Positions 31,458 to 43,500 of a stretch of 64,000 nucleotides of DNA are shown here, piece by piece (within the stretch, counting starts at the first letter, position 1; every line of letters begins with the position of its first letter). The notes beneath the pieces were generated by a model that saw only the letters and a program-made list of their open reading frames with translations, was not told the origin of the DNA and ran no database searches. The translations under genes were made by a program, and so were the position numbers. This stretch comes from Oscheius tipulae. Its lineage: Eukaryota > Nematoda > Chromadorea > Rhabditida > Rhabditidae. The stretch is taken from contig JASJZH010000003.1 of NCBI GenBank assembly GCA_037178975.1, positions 8,308,001 to 8,372,000 on the forward strand, read 5' to 3'.

Positions 31458-34135
31458 TCAAAGTTCGATGACTTCAGCTTCCATCGGAAACAGACCCCTC
31501 GGGCTCCAGGCATGAGTCACAGGCTTGAATCTAGAACAAAACTATTGGCCCCCTGTCCTGTCTGTCAACTCACTCCCATCTCTGTGGCTGACCAAAGTGT
31601 GGGACCTTGTTCTTGAAGGGAGCTGTGTTCCAGTCAAAGACTGGAGTGGGGTCATGTGTCGGTCCGGCAATGGCTGTGAACTGAAGCTTGTCGATGAGTC
31701 GAGAGTTTGTCACCTGAACACTTGTCTCTATGACTGTCACTATCTCTCTCACCTTAACATCTGTAGCAGCATGGTCACGGAATCCGAGAGACTCGAAGGG
31801 ATAGGTTCCGTTTCCAGGATTCAGATCGGAACGACAGGAGATGGCATTCTCGGCACTGTAAGGAGGATTACAGTCACAGCGGGACAGTGGGTCCTGGGTG
31901 TAGTTGTTGGATCGCATCAGACGGATCATAGTGTCCATGCATTTGACAGAGCTGTGGTCTCTCTTGAAGATCAAAGCACGGGGAGTCTTCTCGTAACTGA
32001 AAACAGTCTCTCTGTCTTTCGGTAGCGCTCGCAAACTCACGTAAACCACTCTCCATACTTATCCACCATCTTCTGGGCATTGCTCCACTTGAAGATCTGC
32101 TTGAAGTAAGGAGAGTTGTAGCCCGGCCAGTATGTCTCTTCCAGAAGCTTCTTGGTCATATCAGCTTGAACCATTCTCCTGGGCATCTGCTCCACGACAT
32201 GGATCAGTCCATCCCCATGGAACTCACGTCGCCCCCGTCGGAACTTCTTGTAGTCTACCTAGAAGACAATCTTTTAACCAATTACGATAAACTGACTTAC
32301 CACGACCCACTGGTTGTTATAGGTTCCCGAGTTGAGCTTGGAGAATTCCATGGCCCATTGGAGACCAGAAGACGATGTTCTGTGAGCAATTTGACTACGA
32401 ATCCATGTCAAAATGCTGTGCGGGGACATGTAACGGTACAGAGACTCGTTGTAGTTGCCGATAGTCGTTTCCAGGATGGCCAGACGGGCTGAGGTGACCA
32501 CAAAATCGTCTACCGACGAGATACCTCCGGGATAGCCACTGAAAGCGATAGTATGACCCGGATCTCCGGTGTTGAAGGCATATTTCTTCTGCAGTCGAAG
32601 CAGTGTCGAGTAGGAGCTCCAGGTGACGTGGGAGAACAGGAGGTCCTCGTCTCCGGGGAGCATTTTGACCAGGGCGGAACAGTGTCCTCTTCCTGTCTTC
32701 ATGCGCTTCGGGTTTTCAGGTTTGTGAAATTTTGACTGGAGGTCCTCGAGGTCGCCAGCCAACTGGATCAGGCTGAAAATTCGTTTGATGATCTCTGTCT
32801 CTCTGTCTCTCCCCTTCCCAACCATAATTCCCAGAAACGCAAACTCACAAGACAGGATGAGCCACGAGATCCTTCGGGGCCAGGTTCTGATTGAGATTGC
32901 CCTCGTAGCCGTCGATCATGCCAAACAACTGGTTCAGAGTCAAGTTGACCTGCTGCCAGTATTCGTCCTCGTAGTTGTTCTCGATTTCCTCCCTCATCCA
33001 GATGAGATTCTTCAGCAGGTAGGCATTGAGCTCCTTACAGTAATCCTCAGCGCCGTCACAGTAACCGTCCACGGTGTTTTTGATGTGCATTTCAATCAGA
33101 TCGCGGCTGGCACGGCCTTGATATTACCAATGTTTGTAAATTTGGAAAAATGTGTCCACCTTCAAGGAAGCCCATGGCATAGCCCTGCTGATGGAAAGGG
33201 ATTTCCTCATCGGCGATCTCTCCCTCGACAAAAGCCCAACTGAAAAACAATTTATTGCCTTCTACCTTTTACAAGTTTTCTTGTAAAGGTGAGTTTATTG
33301 CTTTATTCTTTCAAAGGTAACAAAAGATTCAAATCCCGTCACGTGGGTCCCGCAACGATTACGAATATTGTAGCCGGCTGTGAATAGAATTCTGAATCAG
33401 AGCGGGGATTTGTTGGTCAATTTCGCGGCTGGTTTCCTTGTTTTCTTCTATTTTTCTGCCATTTTTTCCACTGATTTTTCTTGGCCTTTAGGAACGAAAC
33501 AGTCTGAGAGTATCCGAATCCCCAAGGTGATCTAAATGACATATGGTTCCGCCGCTTGGTTGGCTTTTCTAAAATGTCTCCGCTAGTATTTCTTCTGTTG
33601 GTTTTGTTCTGTCTTGACTGTCCAATGATTTTATACCCGTCAGAACATTTCGGAGTCTCAGATTGTCATGCAAAATGTGCTGCTAAAATAGACTCCATGC
33701 CAAATAGGTTTTGAACAGGTTATAACATTGTGAAACATGGCTAAGCCGGAAAGTAAAATGCTGGACAGGAAATGCAGATCTCGAACATGACCGGACGGTT
33801 AAAACCATTGGACGGCCAAATCCATGTCTTCCAAAAGAGTGAAAACATCTCGTTCTCTTTTTTGCGATCAGAAACCCACCCAGTCTCGTTGATCTTGTTC
33901 ACATATTGCACCTTGGCAATTTTCTTGTGGCAGTATTTGTCATGCCCGTGGTGCTTCTGTTTGAAATAGTACATCTCTCCGTGCTCGTTCTCGCACATTG
34001 TGTACTGAAGAATCTCTATTCTCGAATCCAGTAAAAGCTTACTAATCGCTCTTTCTCTTCATGATGATGATGCTCTTTCAGTCTGCGTCCAGCCGCAAAG
34101 GCCAAGACTGCCAGAAAAAGAAGTAGAAGTCTCAT
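31458..34135 (-). CDS. plbd: phospholipase B-like protein (PLBD/laminin ancestor family)
   Basis: This is a lysosomal or secreted Ntn-type hydrolase. Early exons on the minus strand are 34043-34135, 33880-34004, 33160-33239, 32849-33116 and 32301-32772, followed by exons down to the stop at 31458. The first exon encodes a signal peptide (MRLLLLFLAVLAFAAG) followed by four consecutive His. The predicted nucleophile cysteine is in GRGHCSALVKMLPGDEDLL. Other family blocks are SHVTWSSYSTLLRLQKKY, AFSGYPGGISSVDDF, YNNQWVVVDYKKF, KTPRALIFKRD, DTMIRLMRSNNYTQDPL, ENAISCRSDLNP and FGQPQRWEFKPV. Autocleavage just before the Cys is expected from the family. Several N-glycosylation sequons (NLT, NES, NYT, NGT) fit a lumenal protein. 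The exon at 33116 follows an AAG acceptor. Confidence 0.92.
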
Positions 34136-34552
34136 TTCGAATGCTTGCCAATACCAGCTCTTTGTATAAACTCGCGAGTGATCCTAGCTACGAGAGACGT
34201 CACTCAGGGCCTCTGCAATTACAACAGGTAGGGAATTTTTGCGGAAAAGATAGCGAGAAAATGTGTTACTTCTGAAATAATTAGGAAGTTACTGGAAGGG
34301 GTCTTGGAGGTGCCCGTGTTAGGACATAACTAGTTCTAGTCAGAAGACTTGGTTCCAGAAGTTTGACAGACAGATATATAATGACAGAGAGAGAGAGAGA
34401 GAGACCGAGTGACAGAGAAGATAACAACGTAGGAAAGTAGAGTGAGCGTACTGACCACGTCGCTGTACAAAAATAGGTTATCAAGAACTGCTGGGAGGGG
34501 AAAGATAATGCACAACGGTAATTGATATCATCCTAGGAGGGGTCAGGCGATC
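34136..34552. other. intergenic region between divergent genes
   Basis: About 0.4 kb lies between the start of the phospholipase B-like gene (minus) and the PH-domain gene (plus), so it probably contains both promoters. TTTGTATAAACT at about 34160-34171 might serve as an AT-rich core element. A short (GA)n run lies at 34385-34402. Confidence 0.4.
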
Positions 34553-35233
34553 ATGGTTATAGGGTTGGGGAGTCTGAGAGAGAGCAGCAAGATGGACAGT
34601 TGGCGGACACCGCCAGATACTAGGGGCCCTCGAGAGGTTTTCTTCTTGTTGTCAATAGACAGATGATAATTGATTGCTCGACATTTGACGAGAATTCTTC
34701 GGATTCCAGTCTAGGTTTCAGGACTTTCGATGGAGGCCGGGACATGGGGTCCTGAAGGCTAATCTGCTGTTCGTCTTTGATCGAGATGGCGAGGAGGAGG
34801 CACCGTATCTTATCCTCATAGTGGAAGACTGCTTTATCGAGCTCTGCGATGAGAACAAGCTCGGGAAGGATTTCACGTTCGAGATCAAATTTAAAACGTG
34901 AGTTTCTGGCTGGGAACAATGACAGAAACAGAGATAGAGACAGAGGTAACAATAGCATAATTAAGCTGTAAGGTTAGCTAAAACCCATCACTCCACAATA
35001 CAAAACACTTGTGAAGCGCGCGCTTTTTTGAGTTTGAACTTTTACGGCGGATTATTAGAATTTTTTTCAGAACAGGCCGAAGTTTTACCTTCGCTGCCGA
35101 CAGCTTCAAGGCCCTCGAGCGATGGGTCTCGCTGTTGACGATTTCTCCCATCGAATACATAAATCTCTCCAAGCAATCCTTTCTCGAGCAGATGGAACAT
35201 GCTCAGAAGACAAAAAACGAGCCGTCGGCATAG
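34553..35233 (+). CDS. PH-domain protein, sesquipedalian (SES/FAM109)-like
   Basis: Supported exons are 34722-34897 and 35071-35233. The first exon is uncertain (ATG at 34553 or 34591). The reading covers most of a PH domain: VLKANLLFVFDRDGEEE, LILIVEDCFIELCDE, TFEIKFKT, SFTFAADSFKALERWVSLL. It is followed by a helix (YINLSKQSFLEQMEHAQ). This order and the LEGCTVEL-like strand resemble sesquipedalian proteins, which bind OCRL and work in endosome-to-Golgi recycling. The N-terminal beta strands of the PH domain (the RRWF-type segment) are poorly matched, so an upstream exon may be missing. ARPC3 starts only 133 nt downstream on the same strand, which suggests an operon. Confidence 0.62.
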
Positions 35234-35365
35234 TTCACTTGTACATAAAGTATTTTGCGTGTTCCCTGTTTTTGTAATCTAAGATGGGTGTTTTCTCGCC
35301 TTCCCTACCTTCATTCTCCGCATTTTTCACTAATTTCAAGCGTTCAGAATCTCATTAGCCCAAAA

Positions 35366-36479
35366 ATGCCGGCCTATCACTCCAAATTCGAGCCACAGCT
35401 ACTTGTGGGAAATATGGCCGTGTTACCGTTGAGAAGCAACTTCCGCGGACCTGCTCCTAGTAAGACATTACCTTTTTCCGTACTACAGATCAAGGTTTTT
35501 AATTGAAAAACAATAACGCGTTGTAAACAAGAGAAATCCAACAATACTTCGTTCTTAAGCCATTGTTGGGCTAGAATCACCCATTTTGCGACTCTCCTGA
35601 CTATTTTCCGGATAAACTGTAAAGTTTTTGGCATTTTTTGGCTGCTATAAGTTGCAGAAGACGAGTGAGATGCTCTGTTTGTCTCTCCATTCAGGTAGAA
35701 AGGCTTGGAAAAAAAAGCTAAATGTTAAGGATTGAGACATTGACGACTGCCCGCAGAAGGATGCTATTTTTTCCAAAAGTTTCCATTTTTTCAGAAATCG
35801 AAGAATACGACATCATCGATGAGGCCCTAGAATACTTCAAGCCGAACATTTTCTTCCGCGAGTACGAGATTAAGGGCGCAGCTGATCGCACACTCATCTA
35901 CCTCACCTTCTACATCACCGAGTGTCTCAGAAAGCTCTCCAGGGTTTGTTTTTGCTTCGTTTTGATATTTAAAAAAACTTTTATAGAGCCCAAACAAACT
36001 TGCCGGACAGAAGGATCTCGCCTCATTGGCCCTGAATAGTCAGCTGCCTATTCCCGGAGAGGCTGACTTCCCGTTGAACAGCATGTACAAGGTTGGTAGG
36101 CTGAAGTGGGCTGAAAAATCATCAGGATAGTTAAAAAGACCAGTTCTTCTGTTAGGACTTTGGAGTGGAGGCGAAAATAAGCCAAGTAGTTACAAATATG
36201 GATAATTTTTCTCTCTCTGGGTTATTTTTCTTCCCCTAGCTGTAACTCTTCGACTTACGCTAAAGTTTTGTTTAGTTTTCGTCATTTTAGGCTCCCGTGA
36301 ACAAGCAGGAAGAGGACACGATGCGCCAGTACCTGCAGCAGCTTCGCCAGGAGCTCGGGGCTCGTCTCTGCGAGCGTGCCTTCCCCGATGCCCACATGAA
36401 GCCGAGTAAGTGGTGGCTCTGTTTTGCCAGAAAGCGCTTTATGGACAAGAGCCTCGTCAGCCAGGGCGTCATGCTCTAA
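35366..36479 (+). CDS. arx-5: Arp2/3 complex subunit 3 (ARPC3, p21-Arc)
   Basis: Exons 35366-35459, 35795-35943, 35987-36091 and 36291-36479 give 178 residues, the usual family length. Conserved parts include MPAYHSKF at the start, [49 protein letters not shown] and the C-terminal [19 protein letters not shown]. The protein is a core subunit of the seven-member complex that nucleates branched actin. It follows the PH-domain gene closely; a GCGTTCAG site about 18 nt before the ATG could be the trans-splice acceptor. An AATAAA signal lies at 36575. Confidence 0.97.
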
Positions 36480-37516
36480 AGAAACACTTGTGATTGTACT
36501 CGATGCCTTCCATATCGCTTTACGTTTGTATATTTCACTTTTCTACCCTCTTCCCCCTCTTCTTTGCCTCGTATAATAAAGTATTTATTCGAAAATTTTT
36601 CATCTAACAAGTCTGGTTATCTAGCCTGTTGATCTCCTTTCTTTCCATACCCATTGACCACATTTACTGACCCGTTTTCCGCTAAAAATGAAGAAAAGCC
36701 AAGTTTACGCCAATATTTTCACGCTGACGCAAACCCGGTGCAAAGACGCGAACTTTGTGTCATTTTCAAAATGTGGTTTCCTCTCATCGATTGCTCCTTT
36801 TCCCTTGACTTCTTTGTCAGATTCTCGTGCAAATTGCACAATTTCCCACTCACTACCGTTGGAACATCTCCTAAGCAAGGTTACGAGAGAAACAAGTGGA
36901 AAAGTCGAGTGTTCCCTGCAAATATCAGCCTGCATTTTGTTTCTTTCGAAACAACCTGGAATGCTTCGCTTATATCGTTTTCCTCGACTTTTCATCTGGT
37001 TTGCTGCTCTCATTTTCACTTAGTTTTGGCCGAGTCCTTTGTTTTACAAGAAAAAGGAGATCGAACTTGTTGTTGGAGCTGTAGGATCAATTGCGTAGGT
37101 AAAAGCGCTGGAAATGCCCACGAATTGAGCTCAGATCCTCTTCTGCTCATTTTTTAACTTCTTTTCCACCTAATTTATCGGTTTTCACCTCAATCTCTCC
37201 AAAACAACCGAACAAACGACCTCCATGTCCTTCTGTACCATTTTGACAAGCACTTCTTCACGTTTTTTTTTCTCGGTAGAATATTGCCAAAGCATTATGC
37301 TTTACTAGTAAAACCTGCTTATGTTGCTGCAGAAGTTGATATGCTCAGTTTTTGCGCTAAACGTCCAGGATGATAGGTGAGCTTTAGTCTGTTACGTTCA
37401 CTCTTCGGCTTCTATTTTGTCGTTGTTTACCCTAACTTTCCGCCGTATTTATCGTCTCTTTTCCTCCTTTCAAAGCCGTTTTCACTCAGATAACCTCAAG
37501 TCTTCCAGAGATCAAC
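36480..37516. other. intergenic region upstream of SF3B1
   Basis: About 1 kb. The first 100 nt hold the ARPC3 3' end (AATAAA at 36575-36580). The rest is AT-rich with T and pyrimidine tracts and probably holds the SF3B1 promoter. Open frames here (for example 36654-37157) show no domain. Nothing else was recognised. Confidence 0.45.
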
Positions 37517-40500
37517 ATGTCCCGACATGACCCCTCTTATATTGCGGATTTGAATCGTAAGCGCGTGGCGAATCAGTTCTCGGACGCCGATTTGAGCAGC
37601 GATGCCCCGCCGACCGAGAAGATCAGCTTCGGCACGGCCGGCGGCTATGACCAGGACGTCTACGGCAGTATTCGTGGCGAGCGCGGCGAGAACTACATGG
37701 AATCGATCAATACGGGCGAGGACGACGATGAGGAGGAGGAACGGCAGGTGCAGGCCTCTAGAAAGACCGTGAACTACAATGCACCGAAAAAGTTCATGGA
37801 CGAAGCAGCCAAGGGAGGCGATGTCAGTTTTTTGGTCTCTTTGGAACAAAAAAAACTATTTTTAGGACATTGACGTTTTCGCCGATACTCGCACAAAGAC
37901 CATCGCCGAGAAAAGGTCCGACTACCACAATCGCGTCCAAAGACGTCATCTGTCTCCCCAGCGTGTCGACGCCTTCGGTAGGATTCAGATCTTGGGTTTT
38001 TGACGAGATAAAACATCTGGGGCTGTTAACAAAACTGATTGACGCGAACATTTTGGCCGTGTTTTCGATGAAGAATAGAGTAGTTGACGCAAAACAGCTG
38101 ATAAGTATGGGGCTATATATGAAAGAATGTTGAAAATCGTAGAGAAGTCTACCGTAAGCTAATCTCCAGCCTGTTAGGGCTCTAACAGACGAGGTTAAGT
38201 TCTCCATATTGTCGATGAAACATGCTAGTGGTTACAAAGTTGAGATAACTAAATAAACCTGAGCTCTCTATTCCAAAATCTACAATACCTACACCAAAGA
38301 GCCCCAGATCGTACTCATTTCCCCCTATATCCTCAAAATTTTAGTCGACCAGACCCCGGACAACCGAAACCGCGGTTATGCTGACGTGATGAAGGAGCAG
38401 CTCTATCTCGAGGAGAAGCAGAAAGTTGATCGCGAGATGGCCGATCGTATCAAGTCCGGCGAGCTCCGAGCCACCGGCCCTGACGTAAAAAAGGCCAAGT
38501 TTGACGTCGATGAACAGGAGGTACCGATTTTTAAGGGGTTTTGGTATGAAACTTTTAGAATGAGCCCAGTGCGACGCCTTCAGGCGGCCAGAGAAAGAGA
38601 CTAAACATTACAAGCCTGAAGGCCGATGCGGCTACGCCGCATGTGGCCCGATGGGATGAAACTCCGGCTCACGCGAATGCCACGGATGCGACGCCGTCGG
38701 TGAACAGATGGGATGCCACGCCGTCACAGCAGTCGACGAGGAAGAATCGCTGGGACGAGACGCCGAGTCAGAGCGTCCGCGACGGTGGAATGACACCCGG
38801 ATGGGGTATGGAGACTCCCGCAAGAAGTACTGATCCAGATGTTAAGGTGAGTTCAGCTTTTTTCCCCTTTCTTTAGATCAGATTTTGGTATAAGAGTTTT
38901 TGCCAAAGTTTTTTTTTCTGTAGAAACTGATGGTCCGTCTGTGAACTTGTTTGGGCAGTCTTTTTCGAACCAAACGCTTGGTTAGGCTGAATCTAGCAAC
39001 CCCAAATATCCAAAACACAGCCAAGTCGAATCGAAAGTGACCTAAATCACTCCAGACCCGATGCATACTCTTTCCCGCCCAAAACTTGCCTGAAAAAAAA
39101 ACTAAAAATCACAATTTCCAGGTAGAAGACACTCCTTCGGCCTCGAAGCGTCGTTCTCGTTGGGACCAGACACCTTCGTTGACTCCGGCCGGCGGTGTTA
39201 CTCCGTCGTTCGCAGCCGGCGGCGCCACCCCCTCCTTCACCCCAACTCATGGCGGAGCCACACCCGTATTTTTCTTATTTTTAGCTCTAAAAACACTAAA
39301 ATTTAGCAATTCGGCATGACCCCCGGCGGCTCTACACCTGTCGGAAATGCCGCAATGGGAATGAAGACACCGGCGGTGCCGCTGGCCTCAATGACTCCGG
39401 ACCATCTGCAGACGTACAAATGGGCCATGGAGGTGGATGATCGTAATCGGGATCTGACAGACGAAGAACTCGACTCTCTCTTCCCCACTGGCTACAAGAT
39501 TTTGCCCCCTCCAGCCGGCTATATCCCCCTGCGTACGCCTACACACAAGCTAATGGCCACACCGACCCCGCATGGCGGTCCGGCAGCCGGAGGCTTCTTC
39601 ATGCAGGGCACACCGCAGCGCGACGGAATCGGCGAGAAGGGCGTGGGAGGAATTCAAGACACCCAGCCGAAGAATCCGGAGCTCCCGGCGTTGAAACATG
39701 ACGATATGCAGTACTTCGATAAGCTGCTGATGGACGTCGATGAGAGTGGGCTCTTGTAGTTTGAAAAGTTAATGGAAAAGAACTTTAGATCAACTCTCGA
39801 AGGAGGAGAAGATTGAGCGCGAGATTATGGAGAATCTGCTCAAGATCAAGAACGGACTGCCGCCGCAGAGAAAGCAGGGTCTTCGTGAGGTGAATTTCAA
39901 GTCATTATTATCATTTTTAACAAGAAAAGCCAGAGTTTTTATGAGCAAATAGAGCAACTATTTCGTCTATAGTCTGTTTCCATTTCTTAAGATTCGATGC
40001 CCCTACGGGTCTCGTTCCGATTTGCAATTCGTGCCGGGACCGTTTAGGTCGGGATAGTCATTTCTGCAATTTTACAATTCTGTCTTTTGCCATCAAAAAC
40101 ACCCTCATTTCCAGATCACCAGGAATGCTCGTCGCTTCGGAGCCGGCCCGCTCTTCAACCAGATCCTACCACTGCTCATGTCGCCCTCTCTGGAAGATCA
40201 AGAACGCCACTTGATGGTCAAGGTAAGACCTCATTCCCAACTGCCCCCATTCCCACAGGCTTGCAGAAAAAAAGCTTGCCACACGGGGTGAGGAGACAGC
40301 ATGTATAGTTAGGTAAGAGAACAGGTACAGTTTGACCCATCACAGAATCTAATTAATCAATCAATTTGTCAGGTCTGCTGTCTCTCGTGTGGATTGCCAG
40401 CCTTTTTTTAAACTATTTTGACTGATTTTATTTGCTAAAAATTGCAATTTTCAGGTCATCGACCGCATTCTGTACAAACTGGATGATCTCGTCCGCCCCT

Positions 40501-43500
40501 ACGTGCACAAGATTCTCGTCGTGATTGAGCCTCTCCTCATCGATGAGGACTACTATGCCCGTGTCGAGGGCCGAGAAATCATCTCGAATCTCTCAAAAGC
40601 TGCCGGCTTGGCCACAATGATCTCCACGATGAGGCCTGATATCGACAATGTTGATGAGTGAGTTAAAACTGTTTTTTTTTCTTTAACAAAATGGATTGGG
40701 AAATGGGTAAATCTTGATGTTTTCTGGGCAGACTTCTTGCTCAAAAAGTGGAAACAAAGAATTTTGTTCGAAACGCGAGAGGAAAGCGTTTTATAAAATT
40801 AGGTTTGAAAATAGACGATAAAATTGTAGAAACGGGGTAAAAATCTACAGAGGAAAACAAAAAAGAAAATTCAAAAACTTTTTGCCAGCTCCATATGGGT
40901 GAATCGCCCATCGTTTTACACTGCTAAGGTTTCAATTCTGGATCGAAAAGTTTTGGAAACCTCTGTAATAGGAATACTACGCCTATTTTCCATCTCAAGA
41001 ACTCCGCTTTCAGATACGTGCGCAACACCACAGCTCGTGCCTTTGCCGTCGTCGCCTCGGCCCTCGGAATTCCGGCCCTCTTGCCCTTCCTCAAGGCTGT
41101 CTGCAAGAGCAAAAAGAGTTGGCAGGCTAGACACACTGGTATTCTATCATTTTTTTAAATTAAAAAAAACATAAATTTAGGTATCAAAATCGTCCAGCAG
41201 ATTGCCATCCTTATTGGCTGCGGAGTGCTGCCGCATCTCAAGGCCCTGGTCGAGATTGTGGAGGGCGGTCTTGAGGACGAGCAGCAGAAAGTGCGAACCA
41301 TTACGGCGCTCTGTCTGGCCGCCCTGGCCGAAGCCGCCACGCCCTACGGAATTGAGGCTTTCGACTCCGTCCTCAAGCCTCTCTGGAAGGTATTTTTATA
41401 ATTTTGTTCACCTAAAAAAAAATTCATTTTTAGGGTATCAGAATGCATCGTGGAAAAGGCTTGGCCGCCTTCCTCAAAGCAATCGGCTATCTGATCCCGT
41501 TGATGGACGCCGAATACGCATCGTACTATACCCGCGAAGTGATGCTTATTCTGATTCGTGAGTTTGCCTCCCCGGACGAGGAGATGAAGAAAATTGTCTT
41601 GAAGGTTAGTTTACAGCTTTTTTTGTCTAGAAAATGGTTCTGGAAATAGAAGACAGTAAAGAAGAACGAAAATGACAGAATGACTGGGTCGGATGAACAG
41701 ACAGACTTGGAAAAATGACCAAATAACATAATAGGAGGTGGCAGCGGTCCTTGCCCCCTTCAGAAACGCGAAAAACATCGGCGGGTTCGAACTCGGGACG
41801 CTCAGAGAAAGAACCATAACTTTCGAAGAAAATTTTCCGAATTCCTGGTGCTTTTGCCGGAAATAGGGCAGTGACTGTCAGAATAGTGAGAGTCAGACTG
41901 TCAGAGACAGTATTATAGAACCTAATATTAGAATTGTAGATATGCTCTCGTTTCTGTCCTCTAACCTGTCAAAATTTCCGGTTGTCAAGCAGTGCTGTGC
42001 CACAGATGGTGTCGAAGCTCCCTACATTCGTGACGAAATCCTGCCGCCCTTCTTCCGCGCTTTCTGGAACACCCGAATGGCTATGGATCGGCGCAACTAC
42101 AAGCAGCTGGTCGATACCACCGTGGAAATCGCCCAGAAGGTCGGCAGCGCCGAGATGATTGCCCGAATTGTTGATGATTTGAAGGACGAGAATGAGCAGT
42201 ACAGGTGACTTAATTTTCCTTCTCAACTTCTCATCTCGCGACCTTGTCCTATGGCATAAAAAAAGCTTGCTGAAAAAGGTTGTCAGCCACGGGTATTGGA
42301 TCGGAGTTGGCTCTCTTACCGTCTGAGCTATACTGAAAAATCCCTAATTTTACAATAAGGTAAATTGCAGAAAAATGGTTATGGAAACGATCGAGAATAT
42401 CATCGCGATGGGCGGGACGAATGAGATTGACTCGCGGCTGGAGGAACAGCTCATCGACGGACTCCTTTACGCCTTCCAGGAACAGACACAAGAGGACGCG
42501 GTGATGTTGGACGGTTTCGGCACCGTCTGCAACGCGCTCGGAAGAAGGACAAAACCCTACCTGCCGCAGATTTGCGGAACGATTCTCTGGCGTCTGAATA
42601 ACAAGTCGGCCAAGGTTCGGCAGCAGGCCGCTGATCTGGTGAGCTTTCATCTTTCTTTTATTAGCTTTGGCTCTAAGAAGTTTATCCTTTTCCTTCTTGT
42701 TTGGGTCACTCTTGTAATAACCACAAATAGATCCGAACAGGCGCAAGTGAGAGGACGATACAGAGACTCAGACGGTAAAGAAACACTGACTTGGCAGAAT
42801 GAGATGACAGAACGGGGAAAGTGTGTATCCACTAGCAAAAGACCAAGCAGACAGGCGATTGACAGAGAAAGACATAAGGAAAATACAAAATTTCAGAAAG
42901 TGCTTAGAGAAATCAGTCTACAAATGAGAAAGACAGCGCGGTCGTATGGTCAGCGTGACGTGATGACGACTCCGGAAAATTTCCTGGGCTATAGGAATTG
43001 CTGGCTTAGACAGAACAGACTGACAGAATAATATGGATGTAGATGCAGGATGCTTTCAAAATTTTGACCGGGTCATAGAATTCGAATTGTGACAGAAAGT
43101 AGATTTCAAAAGATATTTTATAACTCCTCGCATCTTCCAGATTGCCCGAGTCGCGCCGGTAATGCATGTCTGTGAAGAAGAAAAGCTGATGGGTCATTTG
43201 GGAGTCGTCCTCTATGAGTACCTTGGAGAAGAGTACCCCGAGGTTCTCGGTTCAATCCTTGGCGGTCTCAAGGCGATCTGCAACGTGATCGGAATGACCA
43301 AGATGACACCGCCGATCAAGGATCTCCTCCCCCGTCTCACGCCAATCTTAAAGAATCGTCACGAGAAGGTCCAGGAAAATTGTATTGATTTAGTCGGAGC
43401 CATTGCGGACCGCGGATCGGAATTCGTCTCGGCCAGGTTTGTCTCTTTTTCGCTAAGAAAGCAGGCTTTTTGAATTTGGGTCCCGCTAAAAAATAGTAGA

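Noticed and set aside
36654-37157. 167-codon plus-strand ORF before SF3B1
   Set aside because: No domain, AT-rich, no splice support; probably promoter-region noise.
41745-41810. GGGTTCGAACTCG tRNA B-box-like site in an SF3B1 intron
   Set aside because: No A box or arm pairing found at the right distance, so too weak to list as an element.
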